DNA from: Takakia lepidozioides
Lineage: Eukaryota > Streptophyta > Takakiopsida > Takakiales > Takakiaceae
NCBI GenBank assembly: GCA_030704615.1
Contig: CM060732.1
Span: 35,135,053-35,199,052, forward strand
Reading direction: 5' to 3'
Length of the DNA stretch: 64,000 bases
Each line of letters begins with the position of its first letter. Position 1 is the first letter of the stretch. The translations under genes and the position numbers were made by a program. Below, piece by piece: positions 24,984 to 35,874 of this stretch. A model generated the notes under the pieces. It was not told the origin of the DNA and did no database searches. It saw only the letters and a list, made by a program, of their open reading frames with translations.

Positions 24984-26180
24984 TGAAATGCTGGAGAATG
25001 TGGGACACGAATACTACAAGGACTTCTTCAGCCGTTGTGATTATCTTTTGGCCAAGGATGGCCTTCTGGTTGTGCAGGTTGATACCCTATGCCCTCTGCT
25101 TCCTTCCTCCACCTACTTTTACGTCACCCATGGCAATGCCAATTGTGAATAATATGTACAGCAAGAATGTAGATTCTTCGGTGGAGTGCCACAGCGTGTT
25201 AATGAGATTAGACCACCTTGTATGCACAGGTGATATCCATGCCCGAGGAGAGGTATAACGAGTACCGTCGGAGCTCTGATTTCATCAAAGAATACATTTT
25301 TCCTGGGGGTTGTATTCCGGCTTTCAGTACGCTCATTGCTGCTATGACTGCTGGCTCCTCTTTTTGGTACTCTCGCCCCCTAACGTGCCACGTGTGTCAT
25401 GGTCCTCTGGAGCCCATGTGGATGGAGTTTCTTTTCCTTCTCTTGGATCTGACTTACCAAATAATGATTTGCCCTTGTGATTGGCAGCGTGGAGCACATG
25501 GAAAATATAGGCATACATTACTGCGAAACACTACTTCGGTGGCGTGAGAAATTCCACATGAATCGCAGGTTTCTCTCCTGTAGCTTTCCTTCCCCTCTGG
25601 CAAGTTATCTGACCTGTATTATACTCTTTGAATAGTGCACCATCTTCTGTGATTCAGTCTGTCCTCACTTGAGAGATTTTGGTTTTGGTGCAGTGAAATT
25701 TTGCGACTAGGTTTTAGTGAGAAGTTCATAAACATGTGGGACTATTATTTCCTCTATTGTGCGGCTGGCTTCAAGACTTGCACTTTGGGCAACCTTCAGG
25801 TAACTCATTAGTAGATCAAAGCTGATAGACTGTTTGCAGTAAAAGCAAGACATACATTTTCGGGCACATAGGAGTGCTAGTATCAGTGTCAAGCCTTGGG
25901 ACCAGCTTGTCTCTGTCCATGATGCACTAGCCAGCTACTTTTCTTCTTAAGGTTTTGAAGAAGGTATCATTCGGCAAATAGACATTCTAGATGGAGGGCT
26001 GACAAACATGTCCATTCAATATGAATTTCTAGGACTGAATGACCCTTATACTATATCTCTTGGAGTCTGGAAAGCTTGATGTTTCCTAAACTGGACGCAT
26101 ATTTGTGGGTGGCATGATCACATTCTATGCAGATTGTCTTCTCCCGGCCTGGAAATGTGGCACTATTTGGCTGTCCGTAA
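24984..26180 (+). pseudogene. Cyclopropane-fatty-acyl-phospholipid synthase, last five exons only
   Basis: Five exons with AG/GT borders encode the C-terminal part of a plant cyclopropane synthase, which adds a methylene group from SAM to an acyl-chain double bond. They are 24,984-25,077 (EMLENVGHEYYKDFFSRC), 25,230-25,366 (PEERYNEYRRSSDFIKEYIF, PGGC), 25,488-25,568 (VEHMENIGIHYCETLLRW), 25,694-25,799 (GFSEKFINMWDYYFLYCAAG) and 26,133-26,180 (IVFSRPGNVALFGCP, stop TAA). All exons are open and joined in frame. The upstream SAM-binding region and any N-terminal amine-oxidase domain are absent from the preceding 1.7 kb. Either this is a 5'-truncated fragment, or the 5' exons lie beyond a large intron filled by the elements to the left. 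Intact exons argue for a recent truncation or a still-living gene with a long intron. Confidence 0.8.
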
Positions 26181-26439
26181 ATCAGCTTCCCCATGGCATA
26201 GGGGACCCTGCCAAATGAGTATCCACTCTTCTGCAATTGTGCACATATTTTCGACCTGAGCTAACATTCGTTTTTAGTTTACAACTAACAGTTCATTACA
26301 GTTGTGCAGGACATTTGATGTCTTGCAGCTGGTCATTAATTCCTTGATGAATGATTCTTGTGTCTGCAATGGAACACTGTACAACACATCAAGTCCATGG
26401 CATTTAGCTATTTGTTGCTGCCCCGGACATTGAAGGTGA

Positions 26440-28060
26440 AGAGAGCTTTTTCTCTCCCAACAGTACAATATTCATTTTCTGATTCACTGTCCGGGGTACT
26501 CTCACCAGAGAGACGCTCTCCTCCAATCTATCAAGAATTGTGCATGTACCTCTGTTTACCAACTTTCAAAGTCTCGAGGCAGAGCCAAAAGCCCAGGCCC
26601 TCCTGAGGCCTAGTTTTTGGACAAATCACACTAGCAGATTGATGCTTGTGTGAGGGATTTCTAGAGGATATCTGGAAAACCCGGATCAATTCTATGTTTC
26701 AAGGTAAGTCTTACTACCAATGTCAGCCCCTGACATAGGTAGGTTCTGTCCCTTTGGTTTTCGCTCAAACTGGGCGCGGGGTCAATGGCCACAAGGCTAC
26801 AGCAAACGACGTCTTATGAGTACATTCTCTCCCAACAGTTCATTTTCAGCTTGTTGCCTAGGCCCAATTCCCCTTAAGTTGAGCTAGATAGAGTGATTGA
26901 ATTGAATAACAACCCATACTAGTGACGGTAGTCTGCCAGGAATTGTTATTGGCTGGAGCTAAGCTTTAGGCTGTGACTCCCTTCACACATTTCCGAGGTT
27001 CCATTGTGCCTGAAAACAGACTACAAAGAAGTTAACAGTCAGAACCAGTTGAAGTAGAAAAGGTTGTGTGATTTATTGCTCTAATTCCTTGGGGGGGGCT
27101 TGTGACTTGTTTTTTCTTGGGGCTGAAAACAGTTGCCCACATGTTACCATGTGATTTGGGATTGATGCAAGATTACTTTTAAGCTGGTCTCAGCCCATTC
27201 TATGCTCTGCTTTTGTGTAAGTCTGGTGTCTGAGAAACAAAATCAGTAAAACCAAATCGTTATGATTCTCATCATTAGCTCCATGGCTCTTAATTGGTAA
27301 TCTGAAGAATTCCAACAAAAGATAGATAAAACGGCTTGTATACTATTATCAGTTTTGGTACCTGATTGCGGACCTGCCATCTTCAAGGTAAGCCATGCTA
27401 CCTGCGTCAGCCCCTGACAAAGGTAGTTTCTGTCCCTTTGTGTTCTGCTCAAATTGGCCATGAGGCGACCTCAAACAACGTCTTATGAGTACATTCTCAC
27501 TCTCTCTGCCAGTGCAGTGGAGTGAGGTTGGGGTCTTACTTTTGGGCTGCTCACACAGATTGATTCTTGTGTGAAGGGCTTTCTAGTGGATATCTGGAAA
27601 CCCCGAACTCATCCTTTATATCAAGGTGTGACTCACTACTTGAGTGAGCCCCTCACAAAGGTAGTGCCTATTCCCTATGTTTCCATCCAAACTGGGCGCG
27701 GGGCCGATGGCCTTACGAGTAGATTTTGTGCAATGGTGGCTTTCAATGATCGTGAGAAGGAAAGTGGGCATCTCAAATGCACTTGAGGGAGAATAGAGAT
27801 AGATCCCTATGCTCCCTTTCTGCACGTATCTTGGCGTTGAGCTTTCCTCCACTTGCAACTGGGGTGCGCATATACAAAATGTGTTTCCAACAGTGAAACT
27901 CAAAGCTTGAGCCTCACTAATTTTTTCCACTGCAGAGGGATTAATACTCAAATTCCATGCTTTGCAATGCAAGTAGGCCTGCCTCTCTTTGGTAAGTATC
28001 TCTCAAGAGTATATGAAATGCCCACCTCCATCACTGGCAAATTTCGAATCTCTCGAATCC
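26440..28060 (+). mobile_element. Fragmented LINE with duplicated 3' tail blocks
   Basis: The stretch 26,462-26,600 reads QYNIHFLIHCPGYSHQRD, the same zinc-knuckle-like tail as at 7534-7767. Three related non-coding blocks follow (about 26,620-26,840, 27,370-27,510 and 27,545-27,740), each with CTGACA(A/T)AGGTAG-like and GTC(C/T)TTATGAG-like words. Then 27,822-27,975 reads LGVELSSTCNWGAHIQNVF, a LINE RT thumb-type segment that in an intact element would precede the zinc tail. Order is therefore disturbed: at least two independent insertions of the same family overlap here. Confidence 0.6.
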
Positions 28061-28642
28061 ACCCAGTTGTCATCTTCATCATCTGCAATATGAAGCGGGT
28101 CTCTCATGGCTCCGTAGCGACTGATTTCTTTTGGGTGTTCTTGGCTCTGTATTGTACTCCTAGGGCAGATTATGCCAGGCAAAATTTTGCATTGTGTATT
28201 TTTATGGTGATTATTAGGTACAATAGCAGGGCTATGGCAACCCGTGTTGGGATTTTTCATTATCTTTACAATGTGCATCTTTTAAAGCGATACAAGGGAG
28301 AGAGTAGAAAGATAGCAAAATTTTGAGTTTCTCTATGCAAGGGAAGGCCTCACTTGTCGGGCCTTTCTAGATTTCGGACCTGTGCCCGCCCTCCGCTTGA
28401 GGCCCTCAGATCTAGACAAGCCCTCCACTGGGGGCCAGCCCCAACGTAGGGGCTGAATATCCAGGAAAGACCAAGGGCCAGGAATTTACCTGTTGTAAAG
28501 ACCACTTGTGAATTCCATAATCTACGATTACAACCCCCAAGTTCCTGGGGCCAAAACATGTTTTCCTATACATGAAAATTCCTGTCGTCGAAGCCCTGAT
28601 TTTAACAAAGCAAGAATTAGGTCAGGTCCCTGCAGAGGTCAA

Positions 28643-28928
28643 CGTTAAAAGCAGGTGTGGCGGATTCTGCCACTTTTTCGGCCTAATTCTCAGGCCGAAT
28701 CGGCCACCCAGGGCAGAATCGGCAGGGATGGCCGATTACGCACAGAGGACGGCAGACCTACCACCGAGGCCCATGTCATCAGCCATCAAACCAGCCGCCT
28801 TCCCCTAAGGCTCGCCCCGTTTATATCCTCTCCGGGGCTCTGAATTCTGGGCAATCGATATGGGATAATCGAACCTCAATCATATTGTGCCATGTAGCGG
28901 CGAGAATCCGCCACACCTGCTTTTAACG
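28643..28928. repeat. Foldback with 26-bp perfect inverted termini
   Basis: The arm at 28,643-28,668 (starting CGTTAAAAGCAGGTGTGGCG) is the exact reverse complement of 28,903-28,928. The 234-base interior is non-coding. No target duplication is clear. It looks like a MITE or foldback. Confidence 0.7.
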
Positions 28929-29033
28929 CTAGTGAACGGGCCGCGTTGGCCGACTCTGCCCTGTGCGCGGCCATGGGGCTCGCCCAAAGGCCGCTTACAG
29001 GGCAGAATCGGCCAAACGCGGCCCGTTCTCTAG
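28929..29033. repeat. Second, abutting hairpin of about 105 bp
   Basis: CTAGTGAACGGGCCGCGTTG (28,929 on) pairs with the reverse complement of 28,998-29,033 (CTAGAGAACGGGCCGCGTTT) over about 35 bases, with two mismatches and one gap. It begins at the base after the first foldback, and both contain GGCAGAATCGGC-like words, so the two are related in origin. Confidence 0.65.
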
Positions 29034-29523
29034 TACGAAAGGGAGAGCAATGGAGCGGCCAATGGGGAGGGAGGCCAAATGTTGGAATCGTTGATATGTG
29101 AGGCTATGTGTAGAAGAGAGCATAGAAGTAGGATATGTGAGGCGGTTGGGACTTTATGCCCTCTTTCTATAGCTTTCCATAGAAGTAGGATGAGGCCGTG
29201 AGGCCGCCTCTAGAAGGCTCCACCACCGTTCTGAGAGAGTATGTAAAGTAGGGTGAGGGCCTTGCTCTACAAGCTTCTTTTGCCTCAACCTTATTTTGGC
29301 AAGCAGCCCCCTTTAAAAAATATAAATTAGAACTTGAACCATCTTTAAATAGATCAAAAAATATAGCTCAAATACACTCGCAAGAATGACATGCCATGCT
29401 ACTTGAACAGTCTAATGTAAAGAGCTAATAGAGCTAATGATTTATTTGCAAGTACAACGTGTCTTTGGGGTTTTAACATAACTAGGGTAGTACATGTCGT
29501 TGGCCCAAATGTCGTCATCTAAG

Positions 29524-30205
29524 TCCAAGTGCAATCCCCTATGTATCCAAGTGCATCTCCTATATGCGACCTCTAGTGTATGTATGTGTATGTATGTTTA
29601 ATTTTTTCCATGAATTTATTGAGTAGTAATGTATGCAATCATTGTTCTAAGAAAACCCACTTTGTTATTTTTCACGAATGCCTCTTCCTCTTTTGGCAGA
29701 CGTTCAGCCGCTGAAGTTCGGAGTTGTGGAGGAAGACATGGGTCAAAATTTGTGCAGTCATTCAACGAGATGCCATGAATGCTGCAGCCATCCACAAGAA
29801 CCTTCAACACACTTGGGGTAAGCATGGGCTCATATGTAGCAGCCATGTGCAAGACCAATGCTTCTGGCGCGAGCTCCCTAGTCTCTGTTGGTAGCCTGTG
29901 CCGTTGGCCCAAGTGCCCAGTGTCATCTAAGTCCAAGTGCAATCCCCTATGTATCCAAGTGCAATCCCCTATGTATCCAAGTGCGTCTCCTATCAAGGCT
30001 TCATATATTGAGATATCCAATCATTGTCCCAGGAAAGCCCACTTTGTTATCTTTCACGAATTTCCACCGACCAAAAGCACTTGAAATTCCAGATCCCCCA
30101 CATGAAGGGCCAATCATTGTTCCATGAAAGCCCACTTTGCTATTTTTTGCGAATTTCCAGCGACCAAAAGTACTTGAAATTCGACATCTCCCACACCATA
30201 GGTCC
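29524..30205. repeat. Short tandem and dispersed duplications
   Basis: A block of about 98 bp (CAATCATTGT, AAGCCCACTTTG, TTTCCA(C/G)CGACCAAAAG) occurs at 30,017-30,112 and again at 30,112-30,205, with a shorter copy at 29,636-29,682. A second word, CCCTATGTATCCAAGTGC, recurs at about 29,537, 29,945 and 29,965. No coding frame is supported. Confidence 0.6.
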
Positions 30206-30989
30206 AAAAATCATGACACCAAACCGGTGCACCCCTCCTCATCAAGGGCTTTCCAACGGCACCAAGCACCAGGCCAGCTGGGGCCGGTGCGGTTTGGGAG
30301 ATCTCAACGACGCTATAACACAAAACAAAACAAGCCGCAAACCGTGAGAGGCTCTGTCCAGTGTCCATTGTCCATTGTTACGGTTACCTTACGCATGTGA
30401 AAGCTTTCAGACTTATAACAATTTTGACAAGTTGTCATGTGGTTTATACTTAAGAGCTTTTTTAGACCAATCACTCTCTTGACACGGTGTAAGGGCCGTT
30501 GACCACATTTTCTCCATTGACTTCAACATGATGCAGAGTCTCTACCCTGAAGGGACAGAGCTAACTAACTAACTAACTAACTACCTCCCTTCATATATTG
30601 ATAAGACAAATTAAAGTGGATAGAATTTTTGTAGCAATTACCATTATTGACACACACACAAAAAAAAACAAAAAAAAACAAAAACAAAACGGCCACTAAT
30701 GTGTTCCCAAATGGTTAGGAACTTTGGTGTCAACCACAATACTACTAAAACTGGATAATAAGGGTTTTGGAGGAGTACCGAGACCTGATGCTCTACGTTT
30801 TACCAAGTGGGTTGCCGCCACGAACGGGAGTGGACCATAGGATTGCTTCAAAGATATGATGAACCTCTACACTATGCCATTGTGTTGTTATCACTAAGGA
30901 TCATATTGCTCTTATGTTAGGTTTCTTTTTGTATTGCGCAAGGGAATAATAACCTTGCCTGCAAGAGTGGGTTGCTAAAGTTGTTGCAT

Positions 30990-31080
30990 TGAATGTTGCG
31001 ACACCGAGTGGTGTGGCAAAGGTGTCCACGTTCCTACCGACAGGCAATAGCCCTTCTGGGTCAAGAGACACCATAAATTG
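30990..31080 (+). repeat. Fragment of a SINE-like repeat
   Basis: AAAGGTGTCCAC, GGCAATAGCCCTT and GAGACACCATAA occur here in the same order and spacing as in the tail half of the SINE-like unit at about 34,520-34,590. The part with internal promoter boxes is absent here. Confidence 0.45.
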
Positions 31081-31267
31081 TCGTTTTTTGGGGGTGGGCT
31101 CTATCAGAACCAGAACCAGTTACGTAGTGGCAAGCTGGTAACTTTCAATCTTTCTTTTGTTGAGGACTAATGTTGTAAGTGACGTAATAGCTGTGAAGTG
31201 TAGGGTGCGTAGGTCCAGTGGGGTGGTGTATTTTAACGAAAGTTTGAGGTCTCTTTGAGAACTTGAG
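31081..31267 (-). mobile_element. RNase H-family LINE copy 1, 3' end (left of MULE-1)
   Basis: In minus orientation this reads LKYTTPLDLRTLHFTAITSL and LNKRKIES, matching the end of the family at 61,680-61,800, with the shared GGGGGTGGGCTCTATC tail. It is cut at 31,267 by MULE-1. The rest of the same copy resumes at 54,717, as shown by the GAACTTGAG duplication and by continuity with copy 2. Confidence 0.75.
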
Positions 31268-31739
31268 GGACGATGATACCCCGAGCGTACGCTCACACCA
31301 ACTGATGTGGCGTGAGCGTGAAGCTGACGTGGCAAGAGCCTGCTGACATGGCAGTCGAGAAGATGACGTGGCATTTGGACAACGTGGCGGACGCCATGTC
31401 AACAGAAACATATTGCACCTATAGCCAAGGGGCCTATAGCCGTGGCATTCATTCATAAAAACCGGAAACCAAAACACCACAAATGAGAAACTAGAAACGA
31501 CTTGTGAAAGCATTTGCATCCATTCCATTTATTTTGCAATGATTATACATAAGAAATAGCACACATTGCACAACAAAATTGCAGACTGCACTGGTACCAA
31601 ATATACCAAGGGACATCAAGTTCAAGATTCATTTCAGATGAAATCCAGTAACGAAAATTGGAGAGGACCAAAGTGAACATGATGATAGCTATGTGTTTGT
31701 ATCCTACTACATAAGTGTGTTGACCTCGTTGAAATTCAT

Positions 31740-33450
31740 AGTGGCCTGGTGAATGAAGATGTCGCGCTTGGATCACAAACCATCCTCTTCAAAAATATAA
31801 AATACAGATGTTTGCAGGGTATGAATTTGCCTCTCTTTCCCAAACTAGTTGAAAGTATGCCAACAAAATCCGGATAGGTGCAATTGGGGAAATTCGAAAC
31901 AGTGATGTCGTATGATTTGTCCTGCAGAGATGTCGATGTCATCATTGTATAGACCCAACCATACTCGGGAACTGTAACTTCCGTAACACTAGCTTGAAGC
32001 ATTCTTGCGGATTTGACCTTGCCGAAGTGTTATGCGGTTGGAGGGAAACGTCGAACCAAGTTTCCATTCCGTTTAGTTGGATGTAAATGAGCGTCTACAG
32101 GAGGCACTCGAGAACTGCCAAAACTCGAAGCACTTGCACGTACATTGGGTTGTCATGCAAAGGAGAAGCCTACATCCTCGAGCATTGCAATCTTCTTAGT
32201 TGTGAGATCTGTCCTCACCTTCACAAACCAAACGCTTGGTGGAGAAGCCTTCTTGACTACCGATGGTCGCACAATCCCACGCACGTATCTACCACAGTTG
32301 TCAGCGCATAACCATAATTTGTGGTTCATTGCCTCTGCTTTCCCATATGGGCGAAACAAACTAGAGAAAGTCGGAGGCAGAGTCCATGCACTAGCTCTGG
32401 ATATGAATGACGTGCATTGTTCGAATGTGGTGGCCCGGAGCACCGAACATTTCACTTGAGACCCAGCACTGGTGTGATCTATGTACCAAACGTCATCGGG
32501 GCACATAGACTCCACCACATTGGGGAGCATGTTTTTCTCCCGGAGTACCATTGCATTGACAGTGGGAGATGCAGGGGTTTGGCGTTGTGACGAAGGTTCC
32601 TCCGTAGGGGACGTTCCGAAAATTGATCTCTAATGGAAGGAAACAAGCAGCATGGAGAAGTTGTCCGGTCCCCGTCCGCCCTGTGCGAATCCGCATCTGA
32701 ACCAGGAGGGGTGTTCAATTTCCGCTTACAAGAGCCAAATCTCTCCTCGCCTTTCAGATGTGGAACACAAGACATGAGAGGGGTTACATCGGCACACATG
32801 CTGACCGCCCCAGCTATCTTGGTCGGATCCTCCGACCTTCTTGCAGCTCGCAACATCAACTTACTCTTGTCGGGACCCTTGCCACCAACCCCACCCCGCA
32901 AGAACTCATGGTATCTGGTTTGTTGTTGTAGAGCACGTGTCAGATCATTGGCGCCGCCACATACAAATCTCTTCCTCATTTTCCAGATTGCTGCAACCAT
33001 GCATTGTGCACTATCCCGCTAGATTGCAAGAAGGCATGTCCGCCATCTCCTCAATGGACATGTTGATCTGTAGAATGGGTTGGTGCTTGGAGGTCTTTCC
33101 CCAGGCTTGAATGGGTTGTCCGTGACACCCTCCCATTCGCTCTGGTTCTGAACTCCAGGGAGAAGGAAATGCCTGCAATTCAAATTCTCGCACCTCAGGT
33201 GCCCATTGCAAACCGTTCTCTTGAATATGAGGTTGTCATGATTTTGAATATTGGACGTTTTGTTCTACACCATGGGTATCCATGAGCCTTGCATTCGACT
33301 TGAAATAGCTCCAACTCGCCTAGGTGGAGGCAACTCAAAGAGGATATCCCCATCAAATGTCTCCGGCAGGAACTCAACACGTTCAATATTGAAAGTGTCC
33401 CAATCAATTCCCCGTAACCCACTCTTGAAACCGGCTATCCCTCCCATTGA
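31740..33450 (-). pseudogene. MULE-1 transposase remnant lacking the DDE core
   Basis: The minus strand follows the MULE-2 transposase from GIAGFKSGLRGIDWDT (33,430) through the N-terminal zinc-finger start. It then jumps, near 33,070, to MSIEEMADMPSCN, the residues after the intron that follows the catalytic core in MULE-2. About 1.25 kb coding the rest of the zinc finger and all of the DDE region is missing. The downstream part continues (RALQQQTRYHEFLRGG, 32,930; FGSCKRKLNTPPGSD, 32,720) to the SWIM finger at about 31,860, where CxC has become CTY. Several frame changes and stops occur, including a TGA (32,976-32,978) also present in MULE-2. Confidence 0.85.
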
Positions 33451-33680
33451 CTTCAGCTTTGGAATGATACTTCAGATGTCTTTAACTTCCATTTCTACAA
33501 CTAACGGTGGATGCACCACTGCACTGTTGCTAGGACATGTTCTTGCACAACTGCAAAACCATTGTCATCCGCCTCTTTCGAGAAGAAAGAGAAGAAGGAG
33601 ATGCATCGGGGAGTGCTCCTAACAAATGACCGAAGGTAATCTGTCTGTGCTTGTTTGATTTTTGGCTATGGAGAGGTTAC

Positions 33681-34379
33681 GAAAACTGAGTGTGTTGACG
33701 CACTCAATTTTCAGGGGTGCTATTTTATTCTCCTTTCCGATAATCACGGACAAAAATAGCTGAACCATCATGTGAGGACTTCTGGAGACAACTCAAGACC
33801 TCCAGAAAATTGAGTGCGTCGACGCACACAGTTTCTAAGGGTGCTCTCACTCCATTTATCGAAATAGGTCAGCAGACATAACATCATCCACAGAGAGAGG
33901 AGATGGAAGATAATACTATTGGAAAGAGCCCCAGAAAATGAGTGCGCCAATGCACTCAGTTTGTGGGGGTGATTCCACACCATGAACTCTTTGTGTGTAT
34001 CCATTGTGCACAAAGAGGAACTTGAAGAGAACCCTTCACAGCTGGTGTCGAGAACCTGAGTGCGTTTACAGAGCTCTTTTTTATGAGTGAAGAAATTGGG
34101 TGCGTTGACGCACTCAGTTTAGGCAGGAAAGGAGGGAGAACCAAAGAAAAAAAAACAGTTTTTTTTTTTTTTTTTTTTTTTTTTTCTCACTTGTGGCCCT
34201 CCAAAACTGAGTAGTACACAGTTTCAGAGGGCCACAAGTGCAGCTGTGGTTCGTTCCCCTTGAGTCATGCATCTGGTTTTGGATGGTAGTTCATGTTTGC
34301 TGCCTGTCTGGGCATGCTTACTTCCACTGGGCAAATCAAAACCCTTCAGAACTGTGTGCGTTGACGCGCTCGGTTTCAG
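33681..34379. repeat. MULE-1 palindrome array (CGTTGACG core)
   Basis: Imperfect palindromes occur at 33,681-33,712, 33,804-33,836, 33,930-33,966, 34,091-34,120 and 34,349-34,379, with weaker or half sites at about 34,055 and 34,201-34,227. The consensus arm is AAACTGAGTGCG, a four-base centre TTGA (TCGA once), then CGCACTCAGTTT. In the orientation of MULE-1 itself the centre reads CGTCAACG, the same as in MULE-2. Confidence 0.8.
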
Positions 34380-34444
34380 AGGGTGTGATACCTGTTTTTT
34401 TTGTCTGTCCTTCCATTGAGATTAGCTTCCGGTGGACAACCAGC

Positions 34445-34612
34445 ATGTAGCCCAGTGATAATGGACACATACCACGTTGGATGTCGTTGTGGGTTCAAAT
34501 CACAGTCTAGTGTGTCATGAAGGTGTCCACCTTTCAACTGGAAGGCAGTAGCCCTTGTGGTGAAGTGACACCATAAGTTACGTTCCTTTCGGGAGGCGTC
34601 ATAAGTTTTTCT
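34445..34612 (+). repeat. tRNA-derived SINE-like element
   Basis: TAGCCCAGTG (34,448-34,457) resembles a pol III box A and GGTTCAAATC (34,492-34,501) a box B, at about 35 bases spacing. The unit continues into AGGTGTCCAC, GGCAGTAGCCCTT and GACACCATAAG, shared with the fragment at 30,990-31,080. It lies inside MULE-1. Confidence 0.6.
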
Positions 34613-34889
34613 TTTAGCTTCCGGTTTGGGGGGGGGGGATTCCTCTTTTGCTGTCTGTATGGATATGCCTGTTTGCAGCCAAGAATGGTGGAATGGTGTC
34701 AACAGCTTATACTTGACGAAGGGGGACTGTCCGAGACAAATGGTAATCATCCACTCCGATAAATGATAGCATTTTTCTCTTGTCTGCTTGATAACAATGT
34801 ACTCCAAGTAGTTGTTCATTACAGTCTGGATTCACATCATTCTAGAAAGCTGCATGAGCAAAGTTAACATGCATGCTCAGCCTCATATG

Positions 34890-35023
34890 TTCAAGGGCAC
34901 CACATTGATGCGTAACATTGGTTATGGGTCAAACAAGAAGACAAAGCATATGTTGCTTAGTGGTTTCGTCAAATTTTTGGTGCACAATGTGAAAGACCTA
35001 GAACTCCTCCTCATGCACAATCG
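34890..35023 (+). pseudogene. RPL32: Captured exon fragment of ribosomal protein eL32
   Basis: The frame reads [39 protein letters not shown] and NR, the central part of cytosolic ribosomal protein eL32, a 60S subunit protein. It ends at CAATCG/GTAGCC, a usable splice donor after HNR, a plausible exon end. Differences from expected plant residues (for example LLSGFV) suggest it is no longer under selection. It lies in MULE-1 between the palindrome array and the gypsy insertion, so the simplest reading is host gene capture by the MULE (Pack-MULE behaviour). The rest of the protein is absent. Confidence 0.82.
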
Positions 35024-35062
35024 GTAGCCAAATTCATCTTCTAATATATTGTTACAACTAAT

Positions 35063-35874
35063 TGTCAAGGACGAGAACATGACTGAATACAAACAAGAGA
35101 TCAAACTAGAGGAACAAGACTAGACAAGAAGTCAAGGTCGGCGTGGCCGAATGCATGATGAGTAAATATGGATTAAGACGATCTTTATAACAATGAACAA
35201 GAGTACTAGATATTGGAACGTGACTTGAATACTAGAATGCTAGAAACTGGACTGGAGTACCAGATACTGTTAAGGACGAGAACATGACTAAACACAAACA
35301 AGAGATTAGACTAGATGTACAAGACTAGACAAGAAGGCAAGGTCGGCGTGGCCGTATGCACGATGAATAAATAGGAATCAAGACGATCTTTATAACAATG
35401 AACAAGAGTACAAGATATTGGAACACGACTTGAATACTGGAAACTGGACTGGAGTACCAGATACTGGAAATTGGGCTAGAATACTGGGAACTGGACTGGA
35501 GTACTGGGAACGGGAAACAAGAGTAGCTTGAACTGGTGTTGGCGAGTCTGAAGAGTGTCCAGTCTTGCCTCCTCTATATATACTGGCTACTAAGAAGTTC
35601 CCTAAGAAGCTTCCCCTATAAAGATTTCTTGATGGAGAAGTTTCCAAGATTAAACAAAGGTTTCTTGATGGAGAAGCTTTGTTTAACAAAAGAGGTATCT
35701 TGATGGAGAATTTTCTTCCAAAGGAAGCTTCCTGAGCAGTTTCCCAAGTTACTCTTGGTAATTTGGTAAACTAATGATAAATCACGGTAAGTCATGATAA
35801 CTTCCGGTAACTTGGTAACTTGGTAACTTCTGGTATTTACTCCTGGTGAGTTTCTCTGGGCTATGTCCGTGACA
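35063..35874 (-). repeat. Left (3') LTR with partial tandem duplication
   Basis: A full-length LTR-like unit runs 35,269-35,874. In front of it, 35,063-35,268 repeats about the first 206 bases of the same LTR. The right LTR has no such duplication. The CTAAT target duplication lies outside the duplicated part, so the duplication arose within the LTR during or after insertion. Confidence 0.8.

Noticed and set aside
32153-33022. Plus-strand frames of about 100-130 codons
   Set aside because: They are the opposite strand of the MULE-1 transposase remnant, whose minus-strand sequence matches MULE-2.
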